Part shown: in pieces, positions 48,800 through 61,772 of the stretch
How positions within the stretch are numbered: the stretch's first letter is position 1
How the letters are laid out: the number at the start of each line of letters is the position of its first letter
Assembly: GCA_030683705.1 (NCBI GenBank)
Contig: JAUXPP010000141.1
Span: 52,495-116,494, forward strand
Length of the DNA stretch: 64,000 nucleotides
From: Polaromonas sp.
Lineage (GTDB): Bacteria; Pseudomonadota; Gammaproteobacteria; Burkholderiales; Burkholderiaceae_C
Direction: 5' to 3'
The notes under the pieces: model-generated
Told to the model about the DNA's origin: nothing
What the model saw: the letters and a program-made list of their open reading frames with translations, nothing else
Databases searched by the model: none
Translations under genes and position numbers: made by a program

Positions 48800-50416
48800 C
48801 TAGATCTTGGACTGAAACACCAGGCCGGCGTGTTCGCGCAGCGCGTGGAACTTGATTTTGGGCCATTGCTGCTCGACCGCGCGCAGGGTGGCGCTGTGGT
48901 CCACCAGCAGCGTGGGCGCATCGACCGCGTCGAGCGCCACGCGGTGGGAGTTGGCGTCCATGAATTTTTTCAGCTCGTTCGGGTCGTCGCTGGTGACCCA
49001 GCGCGCCAGGTTGAACTGGCTGCCCATGATGCGGGCCTTGACCCCGTATTCATGCTCGAGACGGTGAGCGACCACTTCGAACTGCAACTGGCCGACGGCG
49101 CCCAGCAGCAGCAGGGAGCCGGCAATCGGCCGGAACACCTGGATTGCGCCTTCTTCGCCGAGCTGGGTCAGCCCGGCGCGCAACTGCTTGCTGCGCAGAG
49201 GGTCAGCCACCTCGACCGCACGGAACATCTCGGGCGCGAAAAAGGGCAGGCCGGTGAACTGCAGGGCTTCGCCTTCGGTCAAGGTGTCGCCGAGCTGCAG
49301 CACGCCGTGGTTCGGGATGCCGATGATATCGCCGGCAAAGGCGGTGTCGAGCAGCTCGCGGCGCTGGCTCATGAAACTCACCACGGTGTTGGGTCGCAGC
49401 TCCTTGCCGCTGCGCACGACTTTCAGGCGCATGCCGCGCGTGAACTCGCCGCTGGCCACGCGCAAAAACGCGATGCGGTCGCGGTGCGCCGGGTCCAGGT
49501 TGGCCTGGATCTTGAAGACCACGCCGGAAAATTTCTTTTCCTCGGGTCGCACCACACGCTGCAGGGCGGCGCGTTCGGCCGGCGCCGGCGCCAGGTCCAC
49601 CAGCGCATCCAGCACTTCCTGCACGCCGAAGTTGTTGATCGCCGAGCCGAAAAACATCGGCGTCTGTTTGCCGCTCAGGAAGTCGGCGCGGTTGAACTCG
49701 GGCGAGGCGCCTTCCAGCAGCTCCAGCTCGCCCTGCGCCTGGGTGAATTCGGCGCCGAAGCGCCTGGCGGCTTCGGCGTTGTCCAGGCCGGCCAGGATTT
49801 CATCGTCGCCGCCGGCCTTGTCCTCGCCGGGGCTGAAGACGCGCATGCGTTTTTCGCGCCGGTCGAACACGCCGTGGAACAGCTTGCCCATGCCGACCGG
49901 CCAGGTGAAGGGCACGACGGTCATGCCGAGCTCCTGTTCGATCTCGTCCATCACGCTCATCGGGTCCTGCACCTCGCGGTCCATCTTGTTCACGAAGGTC
50001 AGGATGGGCGTGTTGCGCGCGCGGCAGACCTGCAGCAGGCGCCGCGTCTGCGGCTCGACGCCGTTGGCCGCGTCGATCACCATCAGCGCGGCATCCACGG
50101 CGGTCAGCACGCGGTAGGTGTCTTCCGAAAAATCCTGGTGGCCGGGGGTGTCCAGCAGGTTGATCACGCAGTCGCGGTATTCCATCTGCATGACCGAGGA
50201 GGCCACCGAGATGCCGCGCTGCTTTTCAATCTCCATCCAGTCCGAGGTGGCATGGCGTGCGGCCTTGCGCGCCTTGACGCTGCCGGCGATCTGGATCGCG
50301 CCGGAGAACAGCAGCAGCTTTTCAGTCAGCGTGGTCTTGCCGGCGTCAGGGTGGGAAATGATGGCAAACGTGCGGCGGCGTTTGACCTGTTTTTCGATTT
50401 CAGTGGATTCGGACAT
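48800..50416 (-). CDS. prfC: peptide chain release factor 3
   Basis: 'RRRTFAIISHPDAGKTTLTEKLLLFSGAIQIAGSVKARKAARHATSDWMEIEKQRGISVASSVMQ'. Confidence 0.96.
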   Translation of the reverse strand: MSESTEIEKQVKRRRTFAIISHPDAGKTTLTEKLLLFSGAIQIAGSVKARKAARHATSDWMEIEKQRGISVASSVMQMEYRDCVINLLDTPGHQDFSEDTYRVLTAVDAALMVIDAANGVEPQTRRLLQVCRARNTPILTFVNKMDREVQDPMSVMDEIEQELGMTVVPFTWPVGMGKLFHGVFDRREKRMRVFSPGEDKAGGDDEILAGLDNAEAARRFGAEFTQAQGELELLEGASPEFNRADFLSGKQTPMFFGSAINNFGVQEVLDALVDLAPAPAERAALQRVVRPEEKKFSGVVFKIQANLDPAHRDRIAFLRVASGEFTRGMRLKVVRSGKELRPNTVVSFMSQRRELLDTAFAGDIIGIPNHGVLQLGDTLTEGEALQFTGLPFFAPEMFRAVEVADPLRSKQLRAGLTQLGEEGAIQVFRPIAGSLLLLGAVGQLQFEVVAHRLEHEYGVKARIMGSQFNLARWVTSDDPNELKKFMDANSHRVALDAVDAPTLLVDHSATLRAVEQQWPKIKFHALREHAGLVFQSKI

Positions 50417-50451
50417 AACCCACGATTATCGGCGACGTCGCCGCAGCGCGG

Positions 50452-50688
50452 CTACGCAGCCTGTTTTGTGAAGCGCGGCTGCGTGATGCCGTCGATCACG
50501 ACCTCTTCGTTAAACATCGCGGCAGGGCGCACCCACAGGCCCTTGTCGCCGTACAGGGCGCGGTACAGCGTCATCGGCTCCAGGCTTTCGCTGTGCCGCA
50601 CCGTGCCGACCACCTCGTACAGCAGGCCTTTGTAGTGACGGTACAGGCCGGGCGGGGTTTCAATCAGGGGTGGAAGTTCGTCGGACAT
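50452..50688 (-). CDS. DUF1653 domain-containing protein
   Basis: 'GLYRHYKGLLYEVVGTVRHSESLEPMTLYRALYGDKGLWVRPAAMFNE'. Confidence 0.9.
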   Translation of the reverse strand: MSDELPPLIETPPGLYRHYKGLLYEVVGTVRHSESLEPMTLYRALYGDKGLWVRPAAMFNEEVVIDGITQPRFTKQAA

Positions 50689-50742
50689 GGTCATCCAGGT
50701 TCTGGAGGGTGCTGGCGCGCCCGCGGTGGGACAATGGGGGCT

Positions 50743-51996
50743 ATGCATCCTAACGCCTTACTCGACAGCTGTACCGTTCTCCTCAAGCAGGTTCTCCGTT
50801 TCGACCACCCCGCCGACATGGTGGTGTCGCGCCATTTCCGTGAACAACGCCTGGGCCCGCGCGAGCGCGCCACCGTGGCCGAGACGATTTATGGCGTGTT
50901 GCGCAAGAAAAACCTCTATACCTACCTGGCACAACACGGCAGCGGCCCGACCGAGCGGCGCCTGGCCATCCTGGGCTTTGCCGCCGAGCGCGACTTTTTG
51001 CTGGGTGCGCTCAGCGACCAGGAAAAGGACTGGCTGGCGCGCTGCGACCAGGTCAAGCCCGAAGACTTGATGGAGTTGCACCGGCACAACCTGCCGGCCT
51101 GGCTGGTCGAACCGCTGAAGACCCAGCTCGGCGACGACTTCTGGCCGCTGGTGGAAAGTCTCAACGCACCTGCCGGTCTCGATTTGCGTGTCAACACGCT
51201 CAAGGACAAACGTGCTGAAGTCCAGAAGGAGCTTGCGCGTGCAGCTATCAAATCCGTAGCAACCCCGTATTCGCCTTGGGGCCTGCGACTGACGACCAAG
51301 CCGGCGCTGAACAAGCTGGACACCTTCACCCGCGGCGCCATCGAGGTGCAGGATGAAGGCTCGCAACTGCTGGCCCTGCTGGTCGATGCCAAACGCGGCG
51401 AGATGGTGGTGGACTTTTGCGCCGGCGCCGGCGGCAAGACCCTGGCGCTGGGCGCCAGCATGCGCAACACCGGGCGCCTCTACGCCTTCGACACCTCAGG
51501 TCACCGTCTGGATGCCCTGAAACCGCGGCTGGCGCGCAGCGGCCTGTCCAATGTCCATCCGGTGGCGATTGCCCATGAGCGTGACGACCGCATCAAGCGC
51601 CTGGCCGGCAAGATCGACCGGGTGTTGATCGATGCGCCGTGCTCCGGGCTGGGCACGCTGCGGCGCAATCCGGACCTCAAATGGCGACAGACGCCCCAGG
51701 CCATCGAGGAGTTGACCGCCAAGCAGGCGGCCATCCTGCAAAGCGCCGCCCGCCTGCTCAAGCCGGGCGGACGGCTGGTTTACGCCACCTGCAGCGTGCT
51801 GCGCGACGAAAACGAATCGATTGCCGAGGCCTTCACGGCGGCGAATAAAGATTTCACACCTCTTGAAACAAGCGATGTGCTGACGCATCTGGGTGTGGAG
51901 GGCGCGGCAAAGCTTTGCAGCGGGCCCTACCTGCGACTGTGGCCCTACCTGCATCAGACGGACGGGTTTTTTGCTGCAGTTTGGCAAAAAGTTTGA
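50743..51996 (+). CDS. RsmB/NOP family RNA m5C methyltransferase
   Basis: 'VVDFCAGAGGKTLALGASMRNTGRLYAFDTSGHRL', 'VLIDAPCSGLGTLRRNPDLKW', 'GGRLVYATCSVLRDENE'. Confidence 0.92.
   Translation: MHPNALLDSCTVLLKQVLRFDHPADMVVSRHFREQRLGPRERATVAETIYGVLRKKNLYTYLAQHGSGPTERRLAILGFAAERDFLLGALSDQEKDWLARCDQVKPEDLMELHRHNLPAWLVEPLKTQLGDDFWPLVESLNAPAGLDLRVNTLKDKRAEVQKELARAAIKSVATPYSPWGLRLTTKPALNKLDTFTRGAIEVQDEGSQLLALLVDAKRGEMVVDFCAGAGGKTLALGASMRNTGRLYAFDTSGHRLDALKPRLARSGLSNVHPVAIAHERDDRIKRLAGKIDRVLIDAPCSGLGTLRRNPDLKWRQTPQAIEELTAKQAAILQSAARLLKPGGRLVYATCSVLRDENESIAEAFTAANKDFTPLETSDVLTHLGVEGAAKLCSGPYLRLWPYLHQTDGFFAAVWQKV
51212..51260 (+). repeat. Possible Element A copy (diverged) inside RsmB-like CDS
   Basis: tgctgaagtccagaaggagcttgcgcgtgcaGCTATCAAATCCGTAGC. 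Confidence 0.5.
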
Positions 51997-52096
51997 TGCC
52001 GTTAGCGGCATGAAGCCGTTAAATCCTTTTTCTTGACGTTTTTTCCAAGGTTTATCGGACTTTTACTGCAACCGGGGCTTTCTTGACCCCGGCGGT

Positions 52097-52125
52097 TTGG
52101 CAATTCACTGGGCGCCGCCTACAAT
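52097..52125 (+). promoter_or_regulatory. sigma70-type promoter upstream of desaturase
   Basis: TTGGCA - 17 bp - TACAAT, followed about 70 bp downstream by the start codon. Confidence 0.6.
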
Positions 52126-52193
52126 AGTGAGGTAGTCCAGCACGGTTTTGACATGGTTGCAGGGCGCTGTTACATATTGTTTAAAGGACCCCC

Positions 52194-53393
52194 ATGATTT
52201 TGTTTGACGCCGCCCTTGACTGGCTGGCCAACGGCCTGATTGCTGCCAGCTGGTGGCAAATCGTGCTGTACACCTTGGTGACGACCCACATCACCATTGC
52301 GAGCGTGACGATTTACCTGCACCGTCACCAGGCGCACCGCGCCATGGACCTGCACGCCATCCCTTCGCACTTTTTCCGTTTCTGGCTCTGGCTGGGCACG
52401 GGCCAGGTGACCAAGGAGTGGGTCTCCATCCACCGCAAGCACCACGCCAAGTGCGAAACCATTGAGGATCCGCACAGCCCGCAGGCGCACGGCATCAAGA
52501 AGGTGTTCTGGCAGGGTGCCGAGCTGTACCGTGCCGAAAGCAAAAACAAGGAAACCATGGTCAAGTACGGCCACGGCACGCCGAACGACTGGCTGGAGCG
52601 CAACCTGTACACCCGTTACAGCTGGCAGGGCGTGGGCCTGATGATGATCATCAACCTGGCCCTGTTCGGTGCAGCCGGCCTGGCGGTCTGGGCGGTGCAG
52701 ATGGCCTGGATTCCTGTCACGGCCGCCGGCATCATCAATGGCATTGGCCACTACTGGGGTTACCGCAACTTCGAGGCGCCTGACGCCAGCACCAATATTT
52801 CCCCCTGGGGCATCATGATTGGCGGCGAAGAACTGCACAACAACCACCACACCTACCCGACCGCGGCCAAGTTTTCCGTCAAGCCCTACGAGTTCGACAT
52901 CGGCTGGGTTTACATCCGTGCCCTGGAGAAAGTCGGCCTGGCCACGGTCAAGAAGGTGCCACCCAAGCTGACGCTCGGCTCCATCCAGCCGGTGGCGGAC
53001 GAAAAAACGCTGGAAGCGCTGATTGCCCATCGTTATGAAGTGATGGCCGGGTTCGCGCGTGAATTGCGCCGTGCCGGCCAGATGGAGCTTGAGGCGCTCA
53101 AGGCCCGCAAGGCCGACATTTCGGTGCTGAAGGCTGCCAACCGCTGGCTGCATCGCGACGACGACAAGGTGCCGGCAGCAGCCAAGCCGCAGATCGCCCA
53201 GGCCCGTGCCGAGCACCCGGTGCTCGACAAGATGGTCACCATGCGTGAAGAGTTGCGTCAGATGTGGCTGTCGACCTCGGCCTCGCGCGAGCAACTGGCC
53301 GGCGACCTGCAGGCCTGGTGCCGTCGTGCTGAAGAAAGCGGCATCACGGCGCTGCGTGACTTTTCGATGAATCTCCGCGCCGCGCGCGCGTAA
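52194..53393 (+). CDS. delta-9 acyl-lipid/acyl-CoA fatty acid desaturase
   Basis: Histidine boxes 'HRHQAHR', 'HRKHH', 'HNNHH' and TM segments. Confidence 0.92.
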   Translation: MILFDAALDWLANGLIAASWWQIVLYTLVTTHITIASVTIYLHRHQAHRAMDLHAIPSHFFRFWLWLGTGQVTKEWVSIHRKHHAKCETIEDPHSPQAHGIKKVFWQGAELYRAESKNKETMVKYGHGTPNDWLERNLYTRYSWQGVGLMMIINLALFGAAGLAVWAVQMAWIPVTAAGIINGIGHYWGYRNFEAPDASTNISPWGIMIGGEELHNNHHTYPTAAKFSVKPYEFDIGWVYIRALEKVGLATVKKVPPKLTLGSIQPVADEKTLEALIAHRYEVMAGFARELRRAGQMELEALKARKADISVLKAANRWLHRDDDKVPAAAKPQIAQARAEHPVLDKMVTMREELRQMWLSTSASREQLAGDLQAWCRRAEESGITALRDFSMNLRAARA

Positions 53394-53656
53394 CGAGATC
53401 GGCGCCCGCTCCCGCGGGTCTCCGTCAGGCTGCACCAGCGTTCTTGCTGCTGCAGCCTTTCTTTTGTCCGTGGCCTGACGGCGCGCCCGTGTTTGCGGGG
53501 CGCCTCGACGGCAACCGTGTGCCACGCGGGTGCTGGCCCGGACGGGCGGGCACCGGTCACGATCTGCATGGCGCGAGCCGCGCGTGGGCATAAAAAAACC
53601 CGCTGGGTGCCAGCGGGTTTTTCAAAAACGCTGCAAGCAGCGCGAACCAGTCTGAA

Positions 53657-53824
53657 TTACTTCAGCTTGATTTCCTTGTATTCCACGTGCTTGCGTGCCT
53701 TGGGATCAAATTTCATGATCAGCATCTTGTCAGGTGTGGTCTTCTTGTTTTTGGTGGTCGTGTAGAAGTGACCCGTGCCGGCGGTTGATTCCAGCTTGAT
53801 TTTTTCGCGTGCGCCTTTAGCCAT
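53657..53824 (-). CDS. rpmG: 50S ribosomal protein L33
   Basis: Translates to [55 protein letters not shown]. Confidence 0.97.
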   Translation of the reverse strand: MAKGAREKIKLESTAGTGHFYTTTKNKKTTPDKMLIMKFDPKARKHVEYKEIKLK

Positions 53825-53835
53825 GGTGATGCTCC

Positions 53836-54069
53836 TTAGATTTCGCCGCGGGCGCGAAGGTCCACGAGGACAGCATCGATACCGAGCTTGTCGACAAGGC
53901 GCAAACCGGCGCTGGTCACGCGCAGACGCACCCAGCGGTTTTCGGTTTCAACCCAGAAACGGCGGTATTGCAGATTGGGCAAAAACCGGCGCTTGGTCTT
54001 GTTGTTGGCGTGGGAAACATTGTTTCCCACCATCGGGCCTTTGCCCGTTACCTGACAGACGCGTGCCAT
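53836..54069 (-). CDS. rpmB: 50S ribosomal protein L28
   Basis: '[41 protein letters not shown]'. Confidence 0.97.
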   Translation of the reverse strand: MARVCQVTGKGPMVGNNVSHANNKTKRRFLPNLQYRRFWVETENRWVRLRVTSAGLRLVDKLGIDAVLVDLRARGEI

Positions 54070-54208
54070 GAGCACTCTCCGTAAAAAATAGAAATCGGAT
54101 GCCGGCTCCCGGGGGATGCGCAGCTAAGCCATAGATTATAGCCTGAAAATTGCAGGCCGCCAAGCCGAAGGCCTGCTCCGTCGGGGACGGAGTCCCAAAA
54201 GCAGCGTT

Positions 54209-55189
<981 letters not shown>

Positions 55190-55321
55190 TTAGAGTTGCA
55201 GTCAGCTGAGGCTGGCCAGCAGGGTTACAACCCCGCGGCCTGGATATTTGGCTGGTGCAACACATACATTGTAAGAACTCGAGCGAAGCCCCTGCGGCGG
55301 CGCAATCAGGAGAAGTTTGAT

Positions 55322-55999
55322 ATGTCCACGATGGTGTCCAACCTGGAACTGATCCGGCGCGTTCCCCTGTTTTCGATGTTGACCGCCTCCCAGGCAGAAG
55401 CGGTTGCCGCGGCGGTGATCAAGCGCCGTTACAAGCGCGGGGAAGCCATTGTCGAACAGGGTAAACAGTCCAATGCCCTGGCCATACTGCTGACGGGCCG
55501 TGCCCGTGTCGTCACCACGGATGCCCGTGGCCGGGAAGTGATCCTGGCCACGCTGCACCCCGGTGACTATGTCGGTGAAATGAGCCTGATCGACAGCGAA
55601 CCGCATTCCGCAACCGTGCGCACTGAAGTCCAGACCGATGTGCTGGTCGTCGGCCGGCCTGAATTTGCACGTTGCCTGCCGGAAAACAGCTCCATGGCCT
55701 ATGCGGTCATGAAAGGCCTGGTCCAGCGGCTGCGGCACGCTGACCGCAAGATCGAATCACTCGCCCTGATGGATGTGTATGGCCGTGTGGCCAGGGCTTT
55801 GCTGGAGTCGGCTGTTCCTGATCGCGACGGCAACACGGTGATCCGCGAAAAGGTGTCGCGCCAGGATCTGGCCAAGATGGTGGGCGCATCGCGCGAGATG
55901 GTCAGCCGCGTCATGAAAGACCTGGAAGAGCGCGGTTACATCGAGACACGTGTGGATGGTTCGATGTGGGTCAAGGACCGGCTCAATACGCTGGGCTGA
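55322..55999 (+). CDS. Crp/Fnr family transcriptional regulator
   Basis: cNMP-binding fold 'GEAIVEQGKQSNALAILLTGRARVVTTDARGREVILATLHPGDYVGEMSLIDSEPHSATVRT' and HTH 'VSRQDLAKMVGASREMVSRVMKDLEERGYI'. Confidence 0.95.
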   Translation: MSTMVSNLELIRRVPLFSMLTASQAEAVAAAVIKRRYKRGEAIVEQGKQSNALAILLTGRARVVTTDARGREVILATLHPGDYVGEMSLIDSEPHSATVRTEVQTDVLVVGRPEFARCLPENSSMAYAVMKGLVQRLRHADRKIESLALMDVYGRVARALLESAVPDRDGNTVIREKVSRQDLAKMVGASREMVSRVMKDLEERGYIETRVDGSMWVKDRLNTLG

Positions 56000-56068
56000 T
56001 CCGCTGTTTTTCGCCGTGTCTGCGGTCATGGGTGCCTGTCCAACTGGGTTAAGCTCAGCACTGGTTTT

Positions 56069-58402
<2,334 letters not shown>

Positions 58403-58509
58403 CAGGCCAGCCTTTACGGGCGAGATACATTGTTCAGGCAACCAATCGGGCGCGCCGGGGTCCCACAGACATGTGTATCGGCCGCCGGCCAGACATCACC
58501 TGGAACACC

Positions 58510-59214
58510 ATGAAGCACACCTTTTCATTCCCCCTTGCGTCCCTTCTGTCCCGCGGAGCGCGTGTCACGCTGACTGGCTTGTTGGCGTTTGCCGCCATCG
58601 CCGCCAGCGCGCAGGTCAACACAGTCAGCGGCCTGGAAAGCCTCGAAACCTTTGTCAAAAACACCAAAAGCGGACGTGCCTCCTTCACCCAGGTGGTGAC
58701 CAGTCCGGCACGCGATGGCCAGACCGCAAAAACCAAGACGTCCAGCGGCAGCTTCGAGTTCCTGCGGCCCAATCGCTTCAAGTTCGTCTACACAAAGCCA
58801 TTTGAACAAAGCATTGTTTCCGACGGTCAGACCCTCTGGCTGCACGACGTCGACCTGAACCAGGTCACGGCGCGCAAACTCAGCCAGGTGCTCAGCGGCA
58901 CGCCCGCCGCCGTGATCGCCGCCGCGGCCGACATCAAGGCGCTGCAGGCTGATTTCACACTGGTGCCCCAGCCTGACAAGGATGGCCTCGAGTGGATACT
59001 GGCCACGCCCAAGACCAAAGATGGCCAGGTGCAAAGCATCACTGTGGGCTTCAGGGAAAGCGCCAAGGGCAGCGAGCTGGCCCGGCTGGAAATCCTCGAC
59101 AGCTTTGGCCAGCGTTCGGTCATGAGCTTCAGCAATTTCGAGGTCAACCCGTCGCTGAACGCGGCCGGTTTCCAGTTCAAGCCACCTGCCGGCGCGGACG
59201 TCATTCGGCAGTAG
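58510..59214 (+). CDS. lolA: outer membrane lipoprotein carrier protein LolA
   Basis: 'TKSGRASFTQVVTSPARDG', 'GSFEFLRPNRFKFVYTKPFEQSIVSDGQTLWLHDVDLNQVTARKL'; ftsK-lolA-rarA order. Confidence 0.93.
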   Translation: MKHTFSFPLASLLSRGARVTLTGLLAFAAIAASAQVNTVSGLESLETFVKNTKSGRASFTQVVTSPARDGQTAKTKTSSGSFEFLRPNRFKFVYTKPFEQSIVSDGQTLWLHDVDLNQVTARKLSQVLSGTPAAVIAAAADIKALQADFTLVPQPDKDGLEWILATPKTKDGQVQSITVGFRESAKGSELARLEILDSFGQRSVMSFSNFEVNPSLNAAGFQFKPPAGADVIRQ

Positions 59215-59223
59215 CAAACTTGA

Positions 59224-60561
59224 ATGGCCACACGCGCTGAGACTTCCTTCGGACCCGGCGCGGACGCCAAAGCCGCAGCGCCGCTGGCTGAACGCTTCCG
59301 GCCGCAGTCGCTGGGCGAGGTGATCGGCCAGCAGCATTTGCTCGGCGAGGACATGCCGCTGCGCATTGCCTTCGAGTCCGGCCAGCCGCACAGCTGCATT
59401 CTCTGGGGTCCGCCGGGCGTCGGCAAGACCACCATTGCCCGCCTGATGGCCAGCAGCTTCGATGCGCACTTCATCACCATTTCTGCAGTGCTGGGCGGCG
59501 TCAAGGACATTCGTGAGGCGGTCGAGCAGGCCAGCATCTGGCAGGGGCAGGGCCGGCGCACCATCATGTTCGTCGACGAGGTCCACCGTTTCAACAAATC
59601 GCAGCAGGATGCATTTTTGCCGCATGTGGAAAGCGGCCTGTTCACCTTCATAGGCGCCACCACCGAAAATCCCTCGTTCGAAGTCAACTCTGCCTTGCTG
59701 TCGCGCGCCGTGGTGTATGTGCTGCAGCCGCTGGGTGACGACGATTTGAGGAAAATTGTTGCCAAAGTCCTTGCAGAACGTGCGCTGCCAGCTATCGATT
59801 CGATAGCACCTGAAGCGGTGGACCAGCTCGTGGCCTATGCCGACGGCGATGCGCGGCGTCTGCTCAATACCCTGGAGTCGCTCGACGTTGCCGCCCGGCG
59901 CGAGAAAAAAGGCGGCAGTGTCCAGGTGACCGCCGCCTGGCTGCTCAAGGTGCTGGGCCAGCAGATGCGCCGTTATGACAAGGGTGGCGAGCAGTTTTAC
60001 GACACCATCTCGGCGCTGCACAAGTCGGTGCGCGGCTCCGATCCCGATGCGGCGCTGTACTGGCTGGTGCGCATGCTCGATGGCGGGGCTGAGCCCCGAT
60101 ACATGGCGCGGCGCCTGATCCGCATGGCCAGTGAGGACATCGGCCTGGCCGACCCGCGCGCCTTGCGGCTGGCGCTGGATGCCGCCGAAGTTTATGAGCG
60201 CCTGGGATCGCCCGAAGGCGAACTGGCGCTGGCCGAGTGCGTGATCTACCTCGCCGTTGCACCCAAGTCCAATGCTGCCTACAAGGCTTTCAACGAGGCG
60301 AAAGCCTTTGTGAAAAAGGATGGCACCCGGCCGGTGCCGTTGCACCTGCGCAATGCCCCCACCAGGCTCATGAAGGAGCTGGACTACGGCAAGAACTACC
60401 GCTATGCACACGATGAGGAAGACGGTTTTGCCGCCGGGGAAACTTATTTGCCCGAGGGCATGGCGGCGCCCGGCTTCTACAGGCCGGTCCCTCGCGGCCT
60501 TGAAATCCGCATCGCGGACAAGCTCAGTGAGCTGAAGTCAAAAAACGACAAAAAGACCTGA
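59224..60561 (+). CDS. rarA: replication-associated recombination protein A
   Basis: 'LAERFRPQSLGEVIGQQHLLGEDMPLR', 'ILWGPPGVGKTTIARLMA', 'FIGATTENPSFEVNSALLSRA', 'YADGDARRLLNTLE'. Confidence 0.95.
   Translation: MATRAETSFGPGADAKAAAPLAERFRPQSLGEVIGQQHLLGEDMPLRIAFESGQPHSCILWGPPGVGKTTIARLMASSFDAHFITISAVLGGVKDIREAVEQASIWQGQGRRTIMFVDEVHRFNKSQQDAFLPHVESGLFTFIGATTENPSFEVNSALLSRAVVYVLQPLGDDDLRKIVAKVLAERALPAIDSIAPEAVDQLVAYADGDARRLLNTLESLDVAARREKKGGSVQVTAAWLLKVLGQQMRRYDKGGEQFYDTISALHKSVRGSDPDAALYWLVRMLDGGAEPRYMARRLIRMASEDIGLADPRALRLALDAAEVYERLGSPEGELALAECVIYLAVAPKSNAAYKAFNEAKAFVKKDGTRPVPLHLRNAPTRLMKELDYGKNYRYAHDEEDGFAAGETYLPEGMAAPGFYRPVPRGLEIRIADKLSELKSKNDKKT
59751..59806 (+). repeat. Possible Element A copy (diverged) inside rarA
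   Basis: gaaaattgttgccaaagtccttgcagaacgtgcgctgccaGCTATCGATTCGATAGC. Confidence 0.5.
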
Positions 60562-60698
60562 GCAGAACGAATGCTTACGGATTCGTCCGCCCGCCTCGGG
60601 AATAAAATTTCTCAAGGGTAAACCCCGCAAAAACGGTCGCGCTGGCCCGATTCTCGCTAGAGAGCCGTGGCTACAATTTGCGCATTAGCTCGCCACCC

Positions 60699-60740
60699 AA
60701 GCCCAGCCAGTCCGCTGGTTTTGATAGGCGGGCTTTTTGT
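60699..60740 (+). promoter_or_regulatory. terminator-like/attenuator-like hairpin in livH leader
   Basis: AAGCCC agCCAGtccgCTGG ttttgataggc GGGCTT TTTGTT, downstream of a GCTACAAT motif. Confidence 0.4.
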
Positions 60741-60832
60741 TAACTCGCGCGATTCCATGGTGATCCCATGCAACGCGGCCTCGCATGGTGCGCGGCAGAG
60801 CTGGCAACTGAATTCAAACGGGAGAGTGAGTT

Positions 60833-61762
60833 ATGGAAGTTTTTCTTCAGCAGATCATCAACGGGCTGGTGCTGGGCAGCATGTACGCTCTCGTCGCCCT
60901 CGGCTACACCATGGTGTACGGCATCATCGGCCTGATCAACTTTGCGCACGGCGAGGTCCTCATGGTGGGGGCCATCACCAGCTGGACCATCATTGTCTGG
61001 ATGCAGGATGCCATGCCTGGAACGCCCGGCTGGCTGATCCTGTTGTGTTCGCTGCTGATTGCATTTGTTGTCTGCGGCGCGCTGAACTTCTCGATTGAAA
61101 AGATCGCCTACCGGCCATTGCGGAATTCACCCCGATTGGCCCCCCTGATCACCGCCATCGGGGTGTCCATCCTGCTGCAGACCCTGGCCATGATCATCTG
61201 GAAGCCCAACTACAAACCGTACCCGACATTGCTGCCGTCCGAGCCGCTGCACCTGGGCGGCGCAGTGATCACCGTCACGCAAATTTTCATTCTGGGCGCC
61301 ACGGTGGTGTCGCTGGCCATCCTGATGTACCTGGTCAATTACACCAAGCTGGGCCGCGCGATGCGCGCCACGGCAGAGAACCCGCGTGTGGCAGCGCTGA
61401 TGGGCGTCAAGCCGGATACCGTGATCTCGGCGACCTTCATCATCGGTGCGGTGCTGGCGGCGCTGGCCGGCTTGATGGACGCCTCCAACTACGGCACGGT
61501 GCAGCACACCATGGGTTTTCTGCCCGGACTGAAGGCCTTTACCGCAGCGGTGTTCGGCGGTATCGGCAACCTCGGCGGCGCCGTGCTGGGCGGCATCTTG
61601 CTCGGGCTGATCGAAGCCATAGGCGGCGGCTACCTCGGCACCTGGACCGGTGGTGTGCTGGGCAGCCAGTACTCGGACATCTTCGCCTTTATCGTGCTGA
61701 TTTTTGTGCTCACCCTGCGGCCATCCGGCCTGCTCGGTGAGCGTGTGGCAGACAGGGCTTGA
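60833..61762 (+). CDS. livH: branched-chain amino acid ABC transporter permease
   Basis: 'QQIINGLVLGSMYALVALGYTMVYGIIGLINFAHGEVLMVGA'; liv operon context. Confidence 0.95.
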   Translation: MEVFLQQIINGLVLGSMYALVALGYTMVYGIIGLINFAHGEVLMVGAITSWTIIVWMQDAMPGTPGWLILLCSLLIAFVVCGALNFSIEKIAYRPLRNSPRLAPLITAIGVSILLQTLAMIIWKPNYKPYPTLLPSEPLHLGGAVITVTQIFILGATVVSLAILMYLVNYTKLGRAMRATAENPRVAALMGVKPDTVISATFIIGAVLAALAGLMDASNYGTVQHTMGFLPGLKAFTAAVFGGIGNLGGAVLGGILLGLIEAIGGGYLGTWTGGVLGSQYSDIFAFIVLIFVLTLRPSGLLGERVADRA

Positions 61763-61772
61763 GGGGAACGTC

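Noticed and set aside
60601-60700. A serS gene or remnant after rarA
   Set aside because: Expected from gene order in some relatives, but the spacer shows no SerRS coding sequence; the liv operon follows instead.
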